Shown one piece after another: positions 27,087-35,411 of a DNA stretch of 64,000 bases. Under the pieces are notes generated by a model, which was not told the DNA's origin, ran no database searches, and was given only the letters and a program-made list of their open reading frames with translations. Source of the DNA: Acidimicrobiales bacterium (GTDB lineage: Bacteria > Actinomycetota > Acidimicrobiia > Acidimicrobiales > Aldehydirespiratoraceae); the NCBI GenBank assembly GCA_029247365.1, contig JAQWLJ010000047.1, forward strand, positions 35,211-99,210, written 5' to 3'. Position 1 is the stretch's first letter. Every line of letters starts with the position of its first letter. Both the position numbers and the translations under genes were made by a program.

Positions 27087-29176
27087 CGTCGGTCGACGCA
27101 CCGACCGATATCGTCGCCCAGGTCGGCGGCTGGGATGTCAACGCCACGGTCTTTCTCAACCGGGAGCTGAGCTGGCTCGCGTTCAACGCACGCGTTCTGC
27201 AGCTGGCGTCCGACGGCGATGTTCCCCTGCTTGAGCAGGTGCGCTTCCTGTCGATCTTCTCGAGCAACCTCGACGAGTTTTTCCAGGTTCGGGTGTCGGG
27301 CTTGTTCGATCAGGCTGCCGCCGGTGTGACGTCGCCGTCCCCTGATGGCCGTCTCCCCGGTGAGCAGCTCGCGATCGTGCGTGATGTCGTGCGTTCGCTC
27401 GTCGCCGAGCAGGAAGGGCGGCTGGTCCGTTCGATCATGGCGCAGCTCGCAGCCGAGGGCATCGAACTTGTCAACTGGCACGACCTCACTGATGTCGAGC
27501 GGACCGGATTGGCCGAGCGTTTCCGAGATCGGATTTTCCCGGTCCTGACGCCGCTCGCAGTTGACCCGGGGCATCCGTTCCCGTACGTGTCCGACCTGTC
27601 GCTCAATCTTGCGGTTGTCGTTCACGACCCGGTTGACGACCGCCAGCTGTTCGCTCGGGTGAAAGTTCCCAACACGCTGCCCCGGTGGACGCGTGCCGGT
27701 GACGACCACCGGTACGTACCTCTCGAACAGGTGATCGCTGCACATCTCGATGAGCTCTTCCCTGGGATGGAGATCGTCGAGCATCACCCGTTCCGCGTCA
27801 CCCGCAACGCCGACCTCTCCGACGCCCTTGACGAAGCCGATGATCTTCTGTCGGCGGTCGAATTCGAGCTTCGGCGCCGCCGATTCGGGCGGGCGACCCG
27901 GCTCGAGGTCGGCTCGGCGATGAGTGACCATGTCGCCGAGCTGCTGATACGCGAGTTCGATCTCGAAGCGTCGGCGCTCTACACCGCTGACGCCCCCCTC
28001 GATCTCACATCACTGTCAGAGGTCGCCGATATTGAGCGCCCCGACCTGCGGTACCCGGCGTGGAAGGGCGTGCGCGATCCCCGGCTTGAGGCCGATGACG
28101 AACCGGTCGACCTCTTCGCCGAGATTCGCAAGGCCGAAATCGTCGTGCACCACCCGTACGAGTCCTTCAGCCGTTCTGTCGTCGAGTTCATCCATCAAGC
28201 TGCGCACGACCCCAAGGTGCTCGCTATCAAGATCACGCTGTATCGCACGGCGTCCAACAGTCCCATCGTCGACGCGTTGATTCAGGCGGCCGAGCGGGGC
28301 AAGCAGGTCGCAGTCTTGGTCGAACTGAAAGCCCGGTTCGACGAAGCGGCGAACATTGGGTGGGCCCGTCGGCTCGAACAAGCAGGTGTGCATGTCGCGT
28401 ATGGTTTGCTCGGGCTCAAGATCCACACGAAGATCGCGATGGTTGTTCGCGAAGACTCCGATGGCATCCGGCGCTACTGCCACATCGGCACCGGCAATTA
28501 CAACCACCGCACCGCGCGGGTCTACGAAGACATCGGGATCATCTCTGCCGAGCCGCAGTTTGGCGCCGACCTCGCCCACCTCTTCAACCATCTCACTGGC
28601 TATAGCCGCGAGATCGAGTACGACACGCTCCTCGTTGCCCCCGACCAACTGCGACCCCGGCTTGAGGCACTGATCGACGGTGAGATCGCGTCGGGTCGTG
28701 GTCGGATCATCATGAAGATGAACGCCCTCGTCGATGCGTCGATGATCGAGAAGCTCTACGAAGCGTCACAGGCTGGCGTCGACATCGATCTCATCATTCG
28801 CGGCCAGTGCAGCCTCCGGCCAGGTGTACCCGGCTTGTCTGAACGCATTCGAGTCCGATCGATCGTGGGCCGTTTCCTCGAACATTCGCGTATCTTTGCG
28901 TTCCACAATGGCAACGGTCCGGGTGAGCGAGTCACCTACATCGGGTCGGCCGACCTCATGGGCCGCAATCTCAACCGCCGCGTCGAGGCCCTGGTCCGGG
29001 TGGATGGCCCCCGATCTCAGCACCGGATCGATGAGATCATCGACGTGGGCCTCAACGATGACCGACTCGCATGGACGCTCGACGGCGACGGTGTGTGGAC
29101 CAAGCGACGCGGCCCGGCTGCGATCGATTCACACGTGCGGTTCCAGCACCTCGCGCGGGCGCGAACGAATGGGTAG
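27083..29176 (+). CDS. ppk: polyphosphate kinase 1
   Basis: A 697-residue PPK1 that reversibly polymerises the gamma-phosphate of ATP into polyphosphate. The N-terminal four-domain layout is complete: NRELSWLAFNARVL at about 26, FVQV-like hinge, and the catalytic region. The autophosphorylated His is in LKIHTKIAM (His448) and the second catalytic His is in GNYNHRTARVYED (His475). Conserved arginines occur in MGRNLNRRVE. It is coupled by overlap to the ROK kinase before it and the Nudix hydrolase after it, a tight energy/phosphate operon. Confidence 0.97.
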   Translation: MTSVDAPTDIVAQVGGWDVNATVFLNRELSWLAFNARVLQLASDGDVPLLEQVRFLSIFSSNLDEFFQVRVSGLFDQAAAGVTSPSPDGRLPGEQLAIVRDVVRSLVAEQEGRLVRSIMAQLAAEGIELVNWHDLTDVERTGLAERFRDRIFPVLTPLAVDPGHPFPYVSDLSLNLAVVVHDPVDDRQLFARVKVPNTLPRWTRAGDDHRYVPLEQVIAAHLDELFPGMEIVEHHPFRVTRNADLSDALDEADDLLSAVEFELRRRRFGRATRLEVGSAMSDHVAELLIREFDLEASALYTADAPLDLTSLSEVADIERPDLRYPAWKGVRDPRLEADDEPVDLFAEIRKAEIVVHHPYESFSRSVVEFIHQAAHDPKVLAIKITLYRTASNSPIVDALIQAAERGKQVAVLVELKARFDEAANIGWARRLEQAGVHVAYGLLGLKIHTKIAMVVREDSDGIRRYCHIGTGNYNHRTARVYEDIGIISAEPQFGADLAHLFNHLTGYSREIEYDTLLVAPDQLRPRLEALIDGEIASGRGRIIMKMNALVDASMIEKLYEASQAGVDIDLIIRGQCSLRPGVPGLSERIRVRSIVGRFLEHSRIFAFHNGNGPGERVTYIGSADLMGRNLNRRVEALVRVDGPRSQHRIDEIIDVGLNDDRLAWTLDGDGVWTKRRGPAAIDSHVRFQHLARARTNG

Positions 29177-29624
29177 CGCGTCTGACACACTGCCGGTCGA
29201 GCACTCCGAGATCGAGGTCTGGGCCGCTGGTGGCGTCATCTGGCGACATGGTGACGGCGGCGTCGAGTTACTGCTCGCACACCGGCCGGGCCATGACGAC
29301 TGGACCTTCCCGAAGGGCAAACTCGATCCAGGCGAGACGCTGCGCCGCTGCGCGCGTCGCGAAGTGGAGGAAGAGACCGGATTCGTGTGCTCCACCGGTG
29401 TCCGTTTGGCGCTGGTCAAGTATCGCGATGCCCAATGCCGCCGAAAGGCCGTCGTGTACTGGACCATGACGATCGATGGGGGTGCGTTCGTCCCCAATCG
29501 AGAGGTTGACGCGGTCGCGTGGTTCGACCCCGAGTCGGCGCGAGCCACACTCTCGTACCAGCACGATGTCCATCTGGTCGACGAAATCGAGGCAGCGACC
29601 GGATCCCCTACAGTGACGTCGTGA
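29169..29624 (+). CDS. Nudix hydrolase
   Basis: A 151-residue MutT/Ap4A-type pyrophosphohydrolase. The Nudix box is complete (G-x5-E-x7-REVEEETGF, beginning GKLDPGETLRR). The strand before it (LLLAHRPGHDDWTFPKG) resembles actinobacterial MutT1-type or diadenosine-polyphosphate hydrolases. ATG at 29169 overlaps the end of ppk by 8 bases and the stop overlaps the MFS start by 4 bases (GTGA). No C-terminal phosphatase domain, so it is the short form. Confidence 0.92.
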   Translation: MGSASDTLPVEHSEIEVWAAGGVIWRHGDGGVELLLAHRPGHDDWTFPKGKLDPGETLRRCARREVEEETGFVCSTGVRLALVKYRDAQCRRKAVVYWTMTIDGGAFVPNREVDAVAWFDPESARATLSYQHDVHLVDEIEAATGSPTVTS

Positions 29625-31240
29625 CCTCCGACGGCTGGCGTCCGATTCGCTCCCTGAAATCGGATCATCGTGGGGCGGAAGCGTTCGCGATCTCGCCGTT
29701 CATGCGGCTCGCTCGGGTCCACGCACTCGGTGCGGCGTCCGACGCAGCTATCGCGGTCACCCTCGCCGGGTCGATCTTCTTTTCGATCAGCCCCGATGAC
29801 TCGCGAGGTCGGGTCGCGCTCTATCTCGCGCTCACCATGGCGCCGTTCGCGATCGTTGCGCCGCTCTTGGGCCCGGCCATCGACCGGACCAAGGGTGGCC
29901 GCCGCCTGATGATCATCACCACCGCCTTTGTCCGGGCTGTGCTGGCGTTTCTGATGATCAGCAATATTGACTCGCTGTGGCTTTTTCCCCTTGCGTTCGC
30001 AATCCTGGTCTTCCAGAAGGGGTACTCCGTTGCCAAGAGCGCAGTCGTGCCCGCGCTGGTTCGCTCCGAGCACGACCTCATTAGCGCCAACAGCCGCCTC
30101 GCCTTGCTGAGCGCGGTTGCGAGCATGGTCGGCGCGGTGGTCGCAGGAGTACTGTCGCTGGTCGGTGGACCCGAATTCGCGGCTGGTGTCGCCGCGGCCG
30201 GATTCATCGTCACCGCAGCGTTGGCGACGAAGTTGCCGGGGGTGGTGGTGGCCGCCGAGTCGACCTCGCCACTCGAGAAAGCCGAGCTACGCCACACGCC
30301 CGTCCTTTTGGCTGCGTATGCCACGGCGTGCCTTCGGGGCATCGTGGGTTTTGTCACCTTTATGTTGGCGTTCGAGTTTCGTGGCGGGTCCGAAGGCATC
30401 GACATCAGCACCCTGGGCTCAGCGGCGGGCGGTTCGACCGCGACGACGCGAGGCATCGATATCACCGGCGATCCTGCGGCGCCAGCATGGCACTTCGGTG
30501 TGGTGCTCGTCCTCGCTGGGCTTGGCGCCCTCCTCGGCGCTCGTATCGCTCCTCAGGTACGCGAGCGCATCCCCGAGGAGCGGATGCTGCAGACAGTGCT
30601 GGCTGCTATCGCCGCAGCGGCGCTGTTCGCAGCGTTCTCGTTTGACCTGTTCGGCGCGGCGGTGTTGTCGTTCGTCGTCGCCGCCGGCGCGGCCACCGGA
30701 AAGCTTGCATTCGATTCCCTCGTCCAACGTGCCGCCCCCGACGCCAATTACGGCCGTTCGTTTGCCCGCTTCGAGGCGCGGTTTCAGTTTGCATGGGTGG
30801 TCGGCGCGTTCGTTCCTGCCGTGATTCCGCTCAACCTCGCAGTTGGGGGCACCGGCGTGGCGTTGCTTGCGGTTGTCGCCCTCGTCTCCCTCGTTCTTGG
30901 GCGCCCCGTCACCTCGGCAGTGTCGTGGGCATCGGTGCGTGACGGCACTCGCCGACTGCGTACTCGCGATAGCGCATCGTCCTCGACGCCGACCCCAGTG
31001 CCGGACGCGATCGACGGGCCCACGTCGACGATTACGGAGGCCGAGAGCACTGACACCGACCCGGAGCTCAGCCTCGAAGACCTGCGACCGTCGCAGCCCA
31101 AGCCGCCGGCCGGGACTGAGCAATACGCAGTCGACTGGGGCGACAGCGAGCCGATCGTGTCGTCGGTTGAGGGCGTTGAAGTCGAGCGGTCCGGTTCGCT
31201 TCAGGCACCAAACGACGATTCGCCGGACTCAACTCGGTAA
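29621..31240 (+). CDS. major facilitator superfamily transporter
   Basis: A 539-residue membrane protein with about twelve helices in the first 430 residues and a long cytosolic C-terminal tail of about 100 residues. The tail is rich in Asp, Ser, Thr and Pro. The loop PAIDRTKGGRR after helix 2 matches the MFS motif A position. GTG start is coupled to the Nudix gene. The tail is unusual for a simple transporter. Substrate not inferable; the four-gene series glucokinase-ppk-Nudix-MFS hints at nucleotide or phosphate metabolism. Its end overlaps the convergent zincin gene by 12 bases. Confidence 0.85.
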   Translation: MTSDGWRPIRSLKSDHRGAEAFAISPFMRLARVHALGAASDAAIAVTLAGSIFFSISPDDSRGRVALYLALTMAPFAIVAPLLGPAIDRTKGGRRLMIITTAFVRAVLAFLMISNIDSLWLFPLAFAILVFQKGYSVAKSAVVPALVRSEHDLISANSRLALLSAVASMVGAVVAGVLSLVGGPEFAAGVAAAGFIVTAALATKLPGVVVAAESTSPLEKAELRHTPVLLAAYATACLRGIVGFVTFMLAFEFRGGSEGIDISTLGSAAGGSTATTRGIDITGDPAAPAWHFGVVLVLAGLGALLGARIAPQVRERIPEERMLQTVLAAIAAAALFAAFSFDLFGAAVLSFVVAAGAATGKLAFDSLVQRAAPDANYGRSFARFEARFQFAWVVGAFVPAVIPLNLAVGGTGVALLAVVALVSLVLGRPVTSAVSWASVRDGTRRLRTRDSASSSTPTPVPDAIDGPTSTITEAESTDTDPELSLEDLRPSQPKPPAGTEQYAVDWGDSEPIVSSVEGVEVERSGSLQAPNDDSPDSTR

Positions 31241-32410
31241 GTCGATTCGCGCCAACCACAGTCCCGGCGCGTCTACCTCTGACGGGGTGGGGAGCGCCTC
31301 GGGATCGGTGAAAAGCCGATGAAGTCCATCGGTGCCGACTCGTTCGAGCACCCCGTCGGTGAACGCCGTTCCTCGATCGTACTGCTCGGCGTTGAGTTCG
31401 AGCCCAAGGATCCGTTCGACGAACCGATCGCTGGCATCGGCCTCGACCCTGCGGCGTCTAAGCGCTTCGGTGATCATCGGATAGGAGCCGATCAGGTTCT
31501 CGCCGATGGAGTCCATGACCCAGTCGACGTAGCCGGTGATCGCCGCAACGAGGGCAGTGAGGTCGGGTTGGATGGCGTCTTGCTCGGGCGATCGGACCGC
31601 CCCGAGGATCACGTCGGGGTCGCCGAGCTTGTCCTGGAGTCCAGCGAAAGCATCGGGTCCCTCGGTGAGGTTGATGCCGCCGAACTGCTGGCCGATCCGG
31701 TCGGGGTCAGTGTCGAACGCCCCAGCATGACGCTGCAAGAGGTCGGTAAGGCGCTGGCGGACGTGGTCGACACTGAACACCGCTTGGTGGGCAACCTCGT
31801 TCAGACAAACCCAGAGTCGTAGGTCGTCAGGCTCGAGTGACCAGTCGCGACCGAAGTCGTCGACATTGCGCAGGAGCACGAGGACGGCTTGGCCGGCAGG
31901 CCGCGGGACGGGCAGGTCGTAGCCACCGTGGGCCCGCCGGGCGAGGTGACCGACCATCGATCCAGTCGTCATCCCGAGCATCATCGGTCCCATGAGTTGG
32001 CTGAGGTTGGCCATCATGGCGGCCATCGGATCAGTCGAGGGGATCTCGTCGGTTGGCAGTTGCATGCCAGCGACCATTGCCGACGACAGCGTCTCGAAGA
32101 GGGGACGGTAGTCAGCGATCGTGCGGTCGGCCCATTGCGAGCGGTTGCCCACCTCGACCGACACGCCGGCCGAGCCGACCGGAAGTCCGGTGGTGGCGGC
32201 GACGTGGAGTTCGGCGACGCGGACGAGCTGTTCCACGGTGATCCGCTCGGCCGGATCGATGTTGGGCTCGGACTGGCCGTCGTTCGCGATCGTGTGAGCG
32301 AGCTGGCGGGCGGTGTCGTTCGTACCTCCGGCCTGACCCTGCAACATCTTCATGAGGTCGTTGAGAAACCCCATTCCACCGAAGTCGTCAGGTGGCAGAT
32401 CGTCGCTCAT
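31229..32410 (-). CDS. DUF2342/zincin-like protein
   Basis: A 393-residue protein of the actinobacterial family annotated as zinc-dependent metalloprotease or coenzyme-F420-biosynthesis-associated. It is mostly alpha-helical, with a Gly/Met-rich N-terminus (FGGMGFLNDLMKMLQG) and MMANLSQLMGPMMLGM. The place of the HExxH zinc motif reads NEVAHQAVF, with Asn (31799-31801) for the first His. Related subfamilies also vary here, so proteolysis is doubtful. ATG is preceded by TACGAT at 6 bases (leaderless). No signal peptide. Confidence 0.8.
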   Translation of the reverse strand: MSDDLPPDDFGGMGFLNDLMKMLQGQAGGTNDTARQLAHTIANDGQSEPNIDPAERITVEQLVRVAELHVAATTGLPVGSAGVSVEVGNRSQWADRTIADYRPLFETLSSAMVAGMQLPTDEIPSTDPMAAMMANLSQLMGPMMLGMTTGSMVGHLARRAHGGYDLPVPRPAGQAVLVLLRNVDDFGRDWSLEPDDLRLWVCLNEVAHQAVFSVDHVRQRLTDLLQRHAGAFDTDPDRIGQQFGGINLTEGPDAFAGLQDKLGDPDVILGAVRSPEQDAIQPDLTALVAAITGYVDWVMDSIGENLIGSYPMITEALRRRRVEADASDRFVERILGLELNAEQYDRGTAFTDGVLERVGTDGLHRLFTDPEALPTPSEVDAPGLWLARIDLPS

Positions 32411-32422
32411 GGGGGCATCGTA
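32411..32422 (-). promoter_or_regulatory. -10 element and spacer of leaderless promoter for the zincin gene
   Basis: Minus-strand TACGAT (32417-32422) is followed by six bases and the ATG at 32410. Confidence 0.5.
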
Positions 32423-32423
32423 G

Positions 32424-33518
32424 ATGCGTGTACAGATCGATCCTCGGCGGACGACGCCGGGTCAAGCGACGGCTGGTGAACCGGTGACAGTCGTAATCAC
32501 CGGTGCAGCGGGAGCTGTTGGGACGAGGGTCGTGCGGCGACTCAAGCGCGATATGGGCGAGATCGACATTCGTGCAGTCGACCGGTTGGCGGTCGGTGCC
32601 GGCGACGGAGTCAAGGTGAAAACTGCCGATCTGTCGGTCGACGATCTGACCTCGGTGTTTGCCGGAGCGACCACGATCGTGCACCTCGCGACCACGGTTT
32701 ACCCCGATGTTGACGATCCGTCGGCCGCCGATCTTGAGCTCGCGATCGTTCGCCGGGTGCTCGATGCCGCCTCTCACGTGGGGGTCGACCACGTCGTGGT
32801 GCTTTCGACCGCGATGGTTTACGGCGCATGGGTCGGCAATCCCGTGCCCCTTACCGAGGAGGCGATGGTCCGGCCCAACCCCGAGTTTGGATGGGCGAAC
32901 TTGCGGGCCGCCGTCGAAGTGCTGACCCTCGAGTGGGGCCAGGCTCCCGATCGCGTGGCGTCAGTGCTGCGTCCAACGGCGCTCGTCGCCGACGATGCGC
33001 TCGGCCAGTTGGCCCGCGTACTTCATGCCGCTCGGATCGGCATCGCGGCCGAGGGCGATCCTCCCGTGCAGTACTTGCACGTCGATGACCTCGCCGGTGC
33101 GATCTCGACGGTGATCTCTTCCCGATTCGACGGTGTGGCCAACGTTGCCCCCGATGGTTGGATTCCACCAGATTCGTTGGCCGATCTTGAAGGGCCGACC
33201 GCTCGCGTTCGGGTCCCGAGTTGGGTGGCGCGCTCGATCGCCGCGCTGCGCTCACGGGCGGGGCTCTCGCCTATCCCCCCCGGGATCGTCCCGTACACCA
33301 GCCACTCATGGGTCGTCGCCAACGACCGGCTCCGAACCCTCGGTTGGCGGCCCAACTACTCGAACGAAGAAGCCTGGGTCGTGTCCCACGAGCCGAATGC
33401 CCTGGACCGGTTGCCAGCGCGTCGGCGTCAGGAACTCGCGCTCGTCGTGGCCGGCGTGGGGGTGGCGGGCCTCATTGCTGGGATCGTGATCACGATCCGC
33501 CGTCTGCGCCGCCGTTGA
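32424..33518 (+). CDS. membrane-anchored extended SDR-like (NAD-dependent epimerase fold) protein
   Basis: A 364-residue protein with an extended SDR Rossmann fold: VTVVITGAAGAVGTRVVRRL (about 21-40) and VVLSTAMVYG. The catalytic Tyr-x3-Lys of SDRs should follow, but the segment reads FGWANLRAAVE, so neither Tyr nor Lys is present. A C-terminal hydrophobic helix (LVVAGVGVAGLIAGIVITI) followed by RRLRRR looks like a tail anchor. It may be a cofactor-binding or scaffold protein. A GTG at 32484 (VTVVITGAAG) is an alternative start giving a canonical N-terminus. Convergent with the S1-like gene with no gap. Confidence 0.82.
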   Translation: MRVQIDPRRTTPGQATAGEPVTVVITGAAGAVGTRVVRRLKRDMGEIDIRAVDRLAVGAGDGVKVKTADLSVDDLTSVFAGATTIVHLATTVYPDVDDPSAADLELAIVRRVLDAASHVGVDHVVVLSTAMVYGAWVGNPVPLTEEAMVRPNPEFGWANLRAAVEVLTLEWGQAPDRVASVLRPTALVADDALGQLARVLHAARIGIAAEGDPPVQYLHVDDLAGAISTVISSRFDGVANVAPDGWIPPDSLADLEGPTARVRVPSWVARSIAALRSRAGLSPIPPGIVPYTSHSWVVANDRLRTLGWRPNYSNEEAWVVSHEPNALDRLPARRRQELALVVAGVGVAGLIAGIVITIRRLRRR

Positions 33519-34643
33519 TCATCCGTCGACCGGCCGAGCTCCGAGGTCGAACCAGACGGTGAGGGCTTCTCCGCTCCGGTCGACGTCGAGTTCCACTCGA
33601 TGGCCGGGTTCGAGCCCGAGCAGCGCAGCGACGAGCGCGGCGGCATCATCGATCGGCTCGCCGTCGACCGCCTGAATGAGGTCGTTGGGCGTGATACCAG
33701 CCCGCGAAGCGGGACCATCAGCGACGACCGCGGTGACGATGGCAGGACCGACGTCGGCAAGCGAGACACCGAGCCACGGATGGGCGACGCCTCCTGACTC
33801 GATGAGGTCGGCAGCGACGCGGGCAGCGACTGCAATCGGAACCCCGACGATGACATCGGCACGTGAGGTGTGGGCGGTGATACCTGTAACGGCGCCGTCC
33901 GCGTTGACAACCGGCGCTCCCGAGATCGCGTCGGTGGTGGCGTGGCTCAGGCTGAAGACCCCGATGAGCGGCTCGCCGTCGTCGGCCGTCGCAATGACGG
34001 TGTCGTGGGTGATCTCGTCGGGCCGGGCGGTGTTGAACGCGTCGATGATCGCCACCGGGTCGCCGGCCACTGGGCCCGAAATCGCGATCAGCGCGCTGCG
34101 GATCGTCCCATCGACGGTGAGCACGGCGATGTCGGTGTCGGCATCGCCGCCGAGCAGTTCGGCAGTGTGGATTGTTCCCGCCTGGGTGTGAACGACGAAA
34201 GAGGTCTGGTCGCCGAGCGCGCGGCTGCTCGTCACGAGGAATCCGTCGGGGCCGATCGCAACAGCGAGCGCGATTGCCGCGGTGCCAGTGGGGGATTGGA
34301 CGACCACGGTCGACGCCCGGGCGCGGGCACTGATCTCGTTAGCCCAGTTGGTGAGTGGGTCGACCGCTTCGGGCCCGGTGGTGTCGGTGACTGTGGCGAT
34401 AGTGGCGGACTCGCCGACCGTCTCGGGGTTGGTGCGAAGGCTGATCGAAGCGACGAGGCCTGCGCCGACGACGGATCCGAGAGCCAAGATCCGTAGCCGC
34501 CGAGCACGGTGACGCCGGTGCAGTCGGCGAGCTTCACGGGCGTATTCGGCGGGGTGCTGCCAGGTTCGGTCGGCCATTGGCGGTGGAGGACCGCCGTGCC
34601 ACGAGACGCTGTCGTCTCCGATGTCGTCGTCCCCGCTGACCAC
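33519..34643 (-). CDS. HtrA-like S1 protease-PDZ protein lacking the catalytic histidine
   Basis: A 374-residue membrane protein: cytosolic N-terminus with WQHPAEYAREARR, one membrane helix (about 50-66), a trypsin-like domain and a C-terminal PDZ domain (AHPWLGVSLADVGP...AGITPNDLIQAVDG). In the protease fold the acid (DTDIAVL) and a Ser (AISGAPVV, for GNSGGP) are present. The His motif TNNHVV reads TSSRALG (Arg codon 34221-34223), so the triad is broken. It may bind peptides instead of cutting them. GTG at 34643 follows TACCAT at 7 bases, which supports this start. Confidence 0.85.
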   Translation of the reverse strand: MVSGDDDIGDDSVSWHGGPPPPMADRTWQHPAEYAREARRLHRRHRARRLRILALGSVVGAGLVASISLRTNPETVGESATIATVTDTTGPEAVDPLTNWANEISARARASTVVVQSPTGTAAIALAVAIGPDGFLVTSSRALGDQTSFVVHTQAGTIHTAELLGGDADTDIAVLTVDGTIRSALIAISGPVAGDPVAIIDAFNTARPDEITHDTVIATADDGEPLIGVFSLSHATTDAISGAPVVNADGAVTGITAHTSRADVIVGVPIAVAARVAADLIESGGVAHPWLGVSLADVGPAIVTAVVADGPASRAGITPNDLIQAVDGEPIDDAAALVAALLGLEPGHRVELDVDRSGEALTVWFDLGARPVDG

Positions 34644-34650
34644 CAGGCAG

Positions 34651-34656
34651 ATGGTA
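34651..34656 (-). promoter_or_regulatory. -10 element of leaderless promoter for the HtrA-like gene
   Basis: Minus-strand TACCAT, 7 bases before GTG at 34643. Confidence 0.45.
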
Positions 34657-34695
34657 TCGATCGCCCTGCTTCTGCTGGCCGCGCCCCTGGGGCCC

Positions 34696-34701
34696 TAACC
34701 T
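34696..34701 (+). promoter_or_regulatory. -10 element of leaderless promoter for moaE-mreB operon
   Basis: TAACCT, 7 bases before ATG at 34709. Confidence 0.5.
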
Positions 34702-34708
34702 GATCAGC

Positions 34709-35200
34709 ATGCTCCCCGCACCTGCGTCTGGCGATGACTGGCTTGGTCTCACCGAGGATCCCCTCCCGGTTGGTTCGGCGGCTGATTGGTCGGTACTGCC
34801 CCGCTGTGGTGCGGTCGTGCTCTTCAGCGGAACGGCCCGTGATCACGCACCTGGTCGTTCGGAGGTCGAGTTGCTGGAGTATGAGGCCTATGAGGAGCAC
34901 GTGGTGCCGCGGCTGGCTTTGATCGTCGACGAGATGCGCAAGCGGTGGCCGACCTTGGGTCGGATCGTGTTACTCCATCGCGTTGGTGTCGTGCCGGTAG
35001 GGGAGAGCTCGGTCGTCGTGGTCGCTTCGGCACCGCATCGGCCCGAGGCGTTTGCCGCGGCCCGGTTCGGGATCGACACGCTGAAGTCGTCGGTGCCGAT
35101 CTGGAAACGTGAGACCTGGAGCGACGGCGAGTCCTGGGCCCTCGAAGCCCAACACATCACTGCAGCAGCGGAAGCGCCGTCATCGGAGGGCTCGGTGTGA
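34709..35200 (+). CDS. moaE: molybdopterin synthase catalytic subunit
   Basis: A 163-residue MoaE that inserts dithiolene sulfur into precursor Z with MoaD. Conserved segments: GAVVLFSGTARDHAPGR, LEYEAYEEHV, RIVLLHRVGVVPVGE, SAPHRPEAFAAARFGID and the active-site lysines in TLKSSVPIWKRE. It has an N-terminal extension of about 30 residues and a short variable tail. No moaD is adjacent. It heads an apparent operon with a small membrane protein and mreB (4-base and 2-base junctions). Confidence 0.93.
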   Translation: MLPAPASGDDWLGLTEDPLPVGSAADWSVLPRCGAVVLFSGTARDHAPGRSEVELLEYEAYEEHVVPRLALIVDEMRKRWPTLGRIVLLHRVGVVPVGESSVVVVASAPHRPEAFAAARFGIDTLKSSVPIWKRETWSDGESWALEAQHITAAAEAPSSEGSV

Positions 35201-35406
35201 GCGATGCAGTGGGGTTTCTAGTCATTCCGATCGTCGCGGCGTTGGCGGGGTCATTGATCATCTGGGTGGTGTCGAAGTCGCGCCGTCCACTCGAGCCGGG
35301 GTTTCGCGATCAGCTGCAGGCGTTGGCGCCCGACGAGCATCCTCAACCGCATCCTCAGCCGACCGGTATCGTCACGCTTGACGACCAACCGGGGGAGGAG
35401 ACCTAG
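35197..35406 (+). CDS. small single-helix membrane protein
   Basis: A 69-residue protein with one N-terminal membrane helix (FLVIPIVAALAGSLIIWVV), a basic stop-transfer (SKSRR) and a soluble His/Pro-rich tail (EHPQPHPQP). GTG start overlaps the moaE stop by 4 bases. Immediately upstream of mreB, so it could assist envelope or shape functions; no family recognised. Confidence 0.75.
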   Translation: MSDAVGFLVIPIVAALAGSLIIWVVSKSRRPLEPGFRDQLQALAPDEHPQPHPQPTGIVTLDDQPGEET

Positions 35407-35411
35407 CCCTG
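35391..35411 (+). promoter_or_regulatory. ribosome-binding site and CTG start codon of mreB
   Basis: A strong GGGGGAGGAG (35391-35400) sits 8 bases before CTG at 35409. Reading from CTG gives (M)ARDLAIDLGTANT, the canonical MreB N-terminus. The next ATG/GTG/TTG codons in frame (TTG 35448, GTG 35451) would remove the first nucleotide-binding loop. Confidence 0.75.

Noticed and set aside
26717..27931. 404-codon minus-strand frame
   Set aside because: Antisense to the glucokinase and ppk genes, which are intact.
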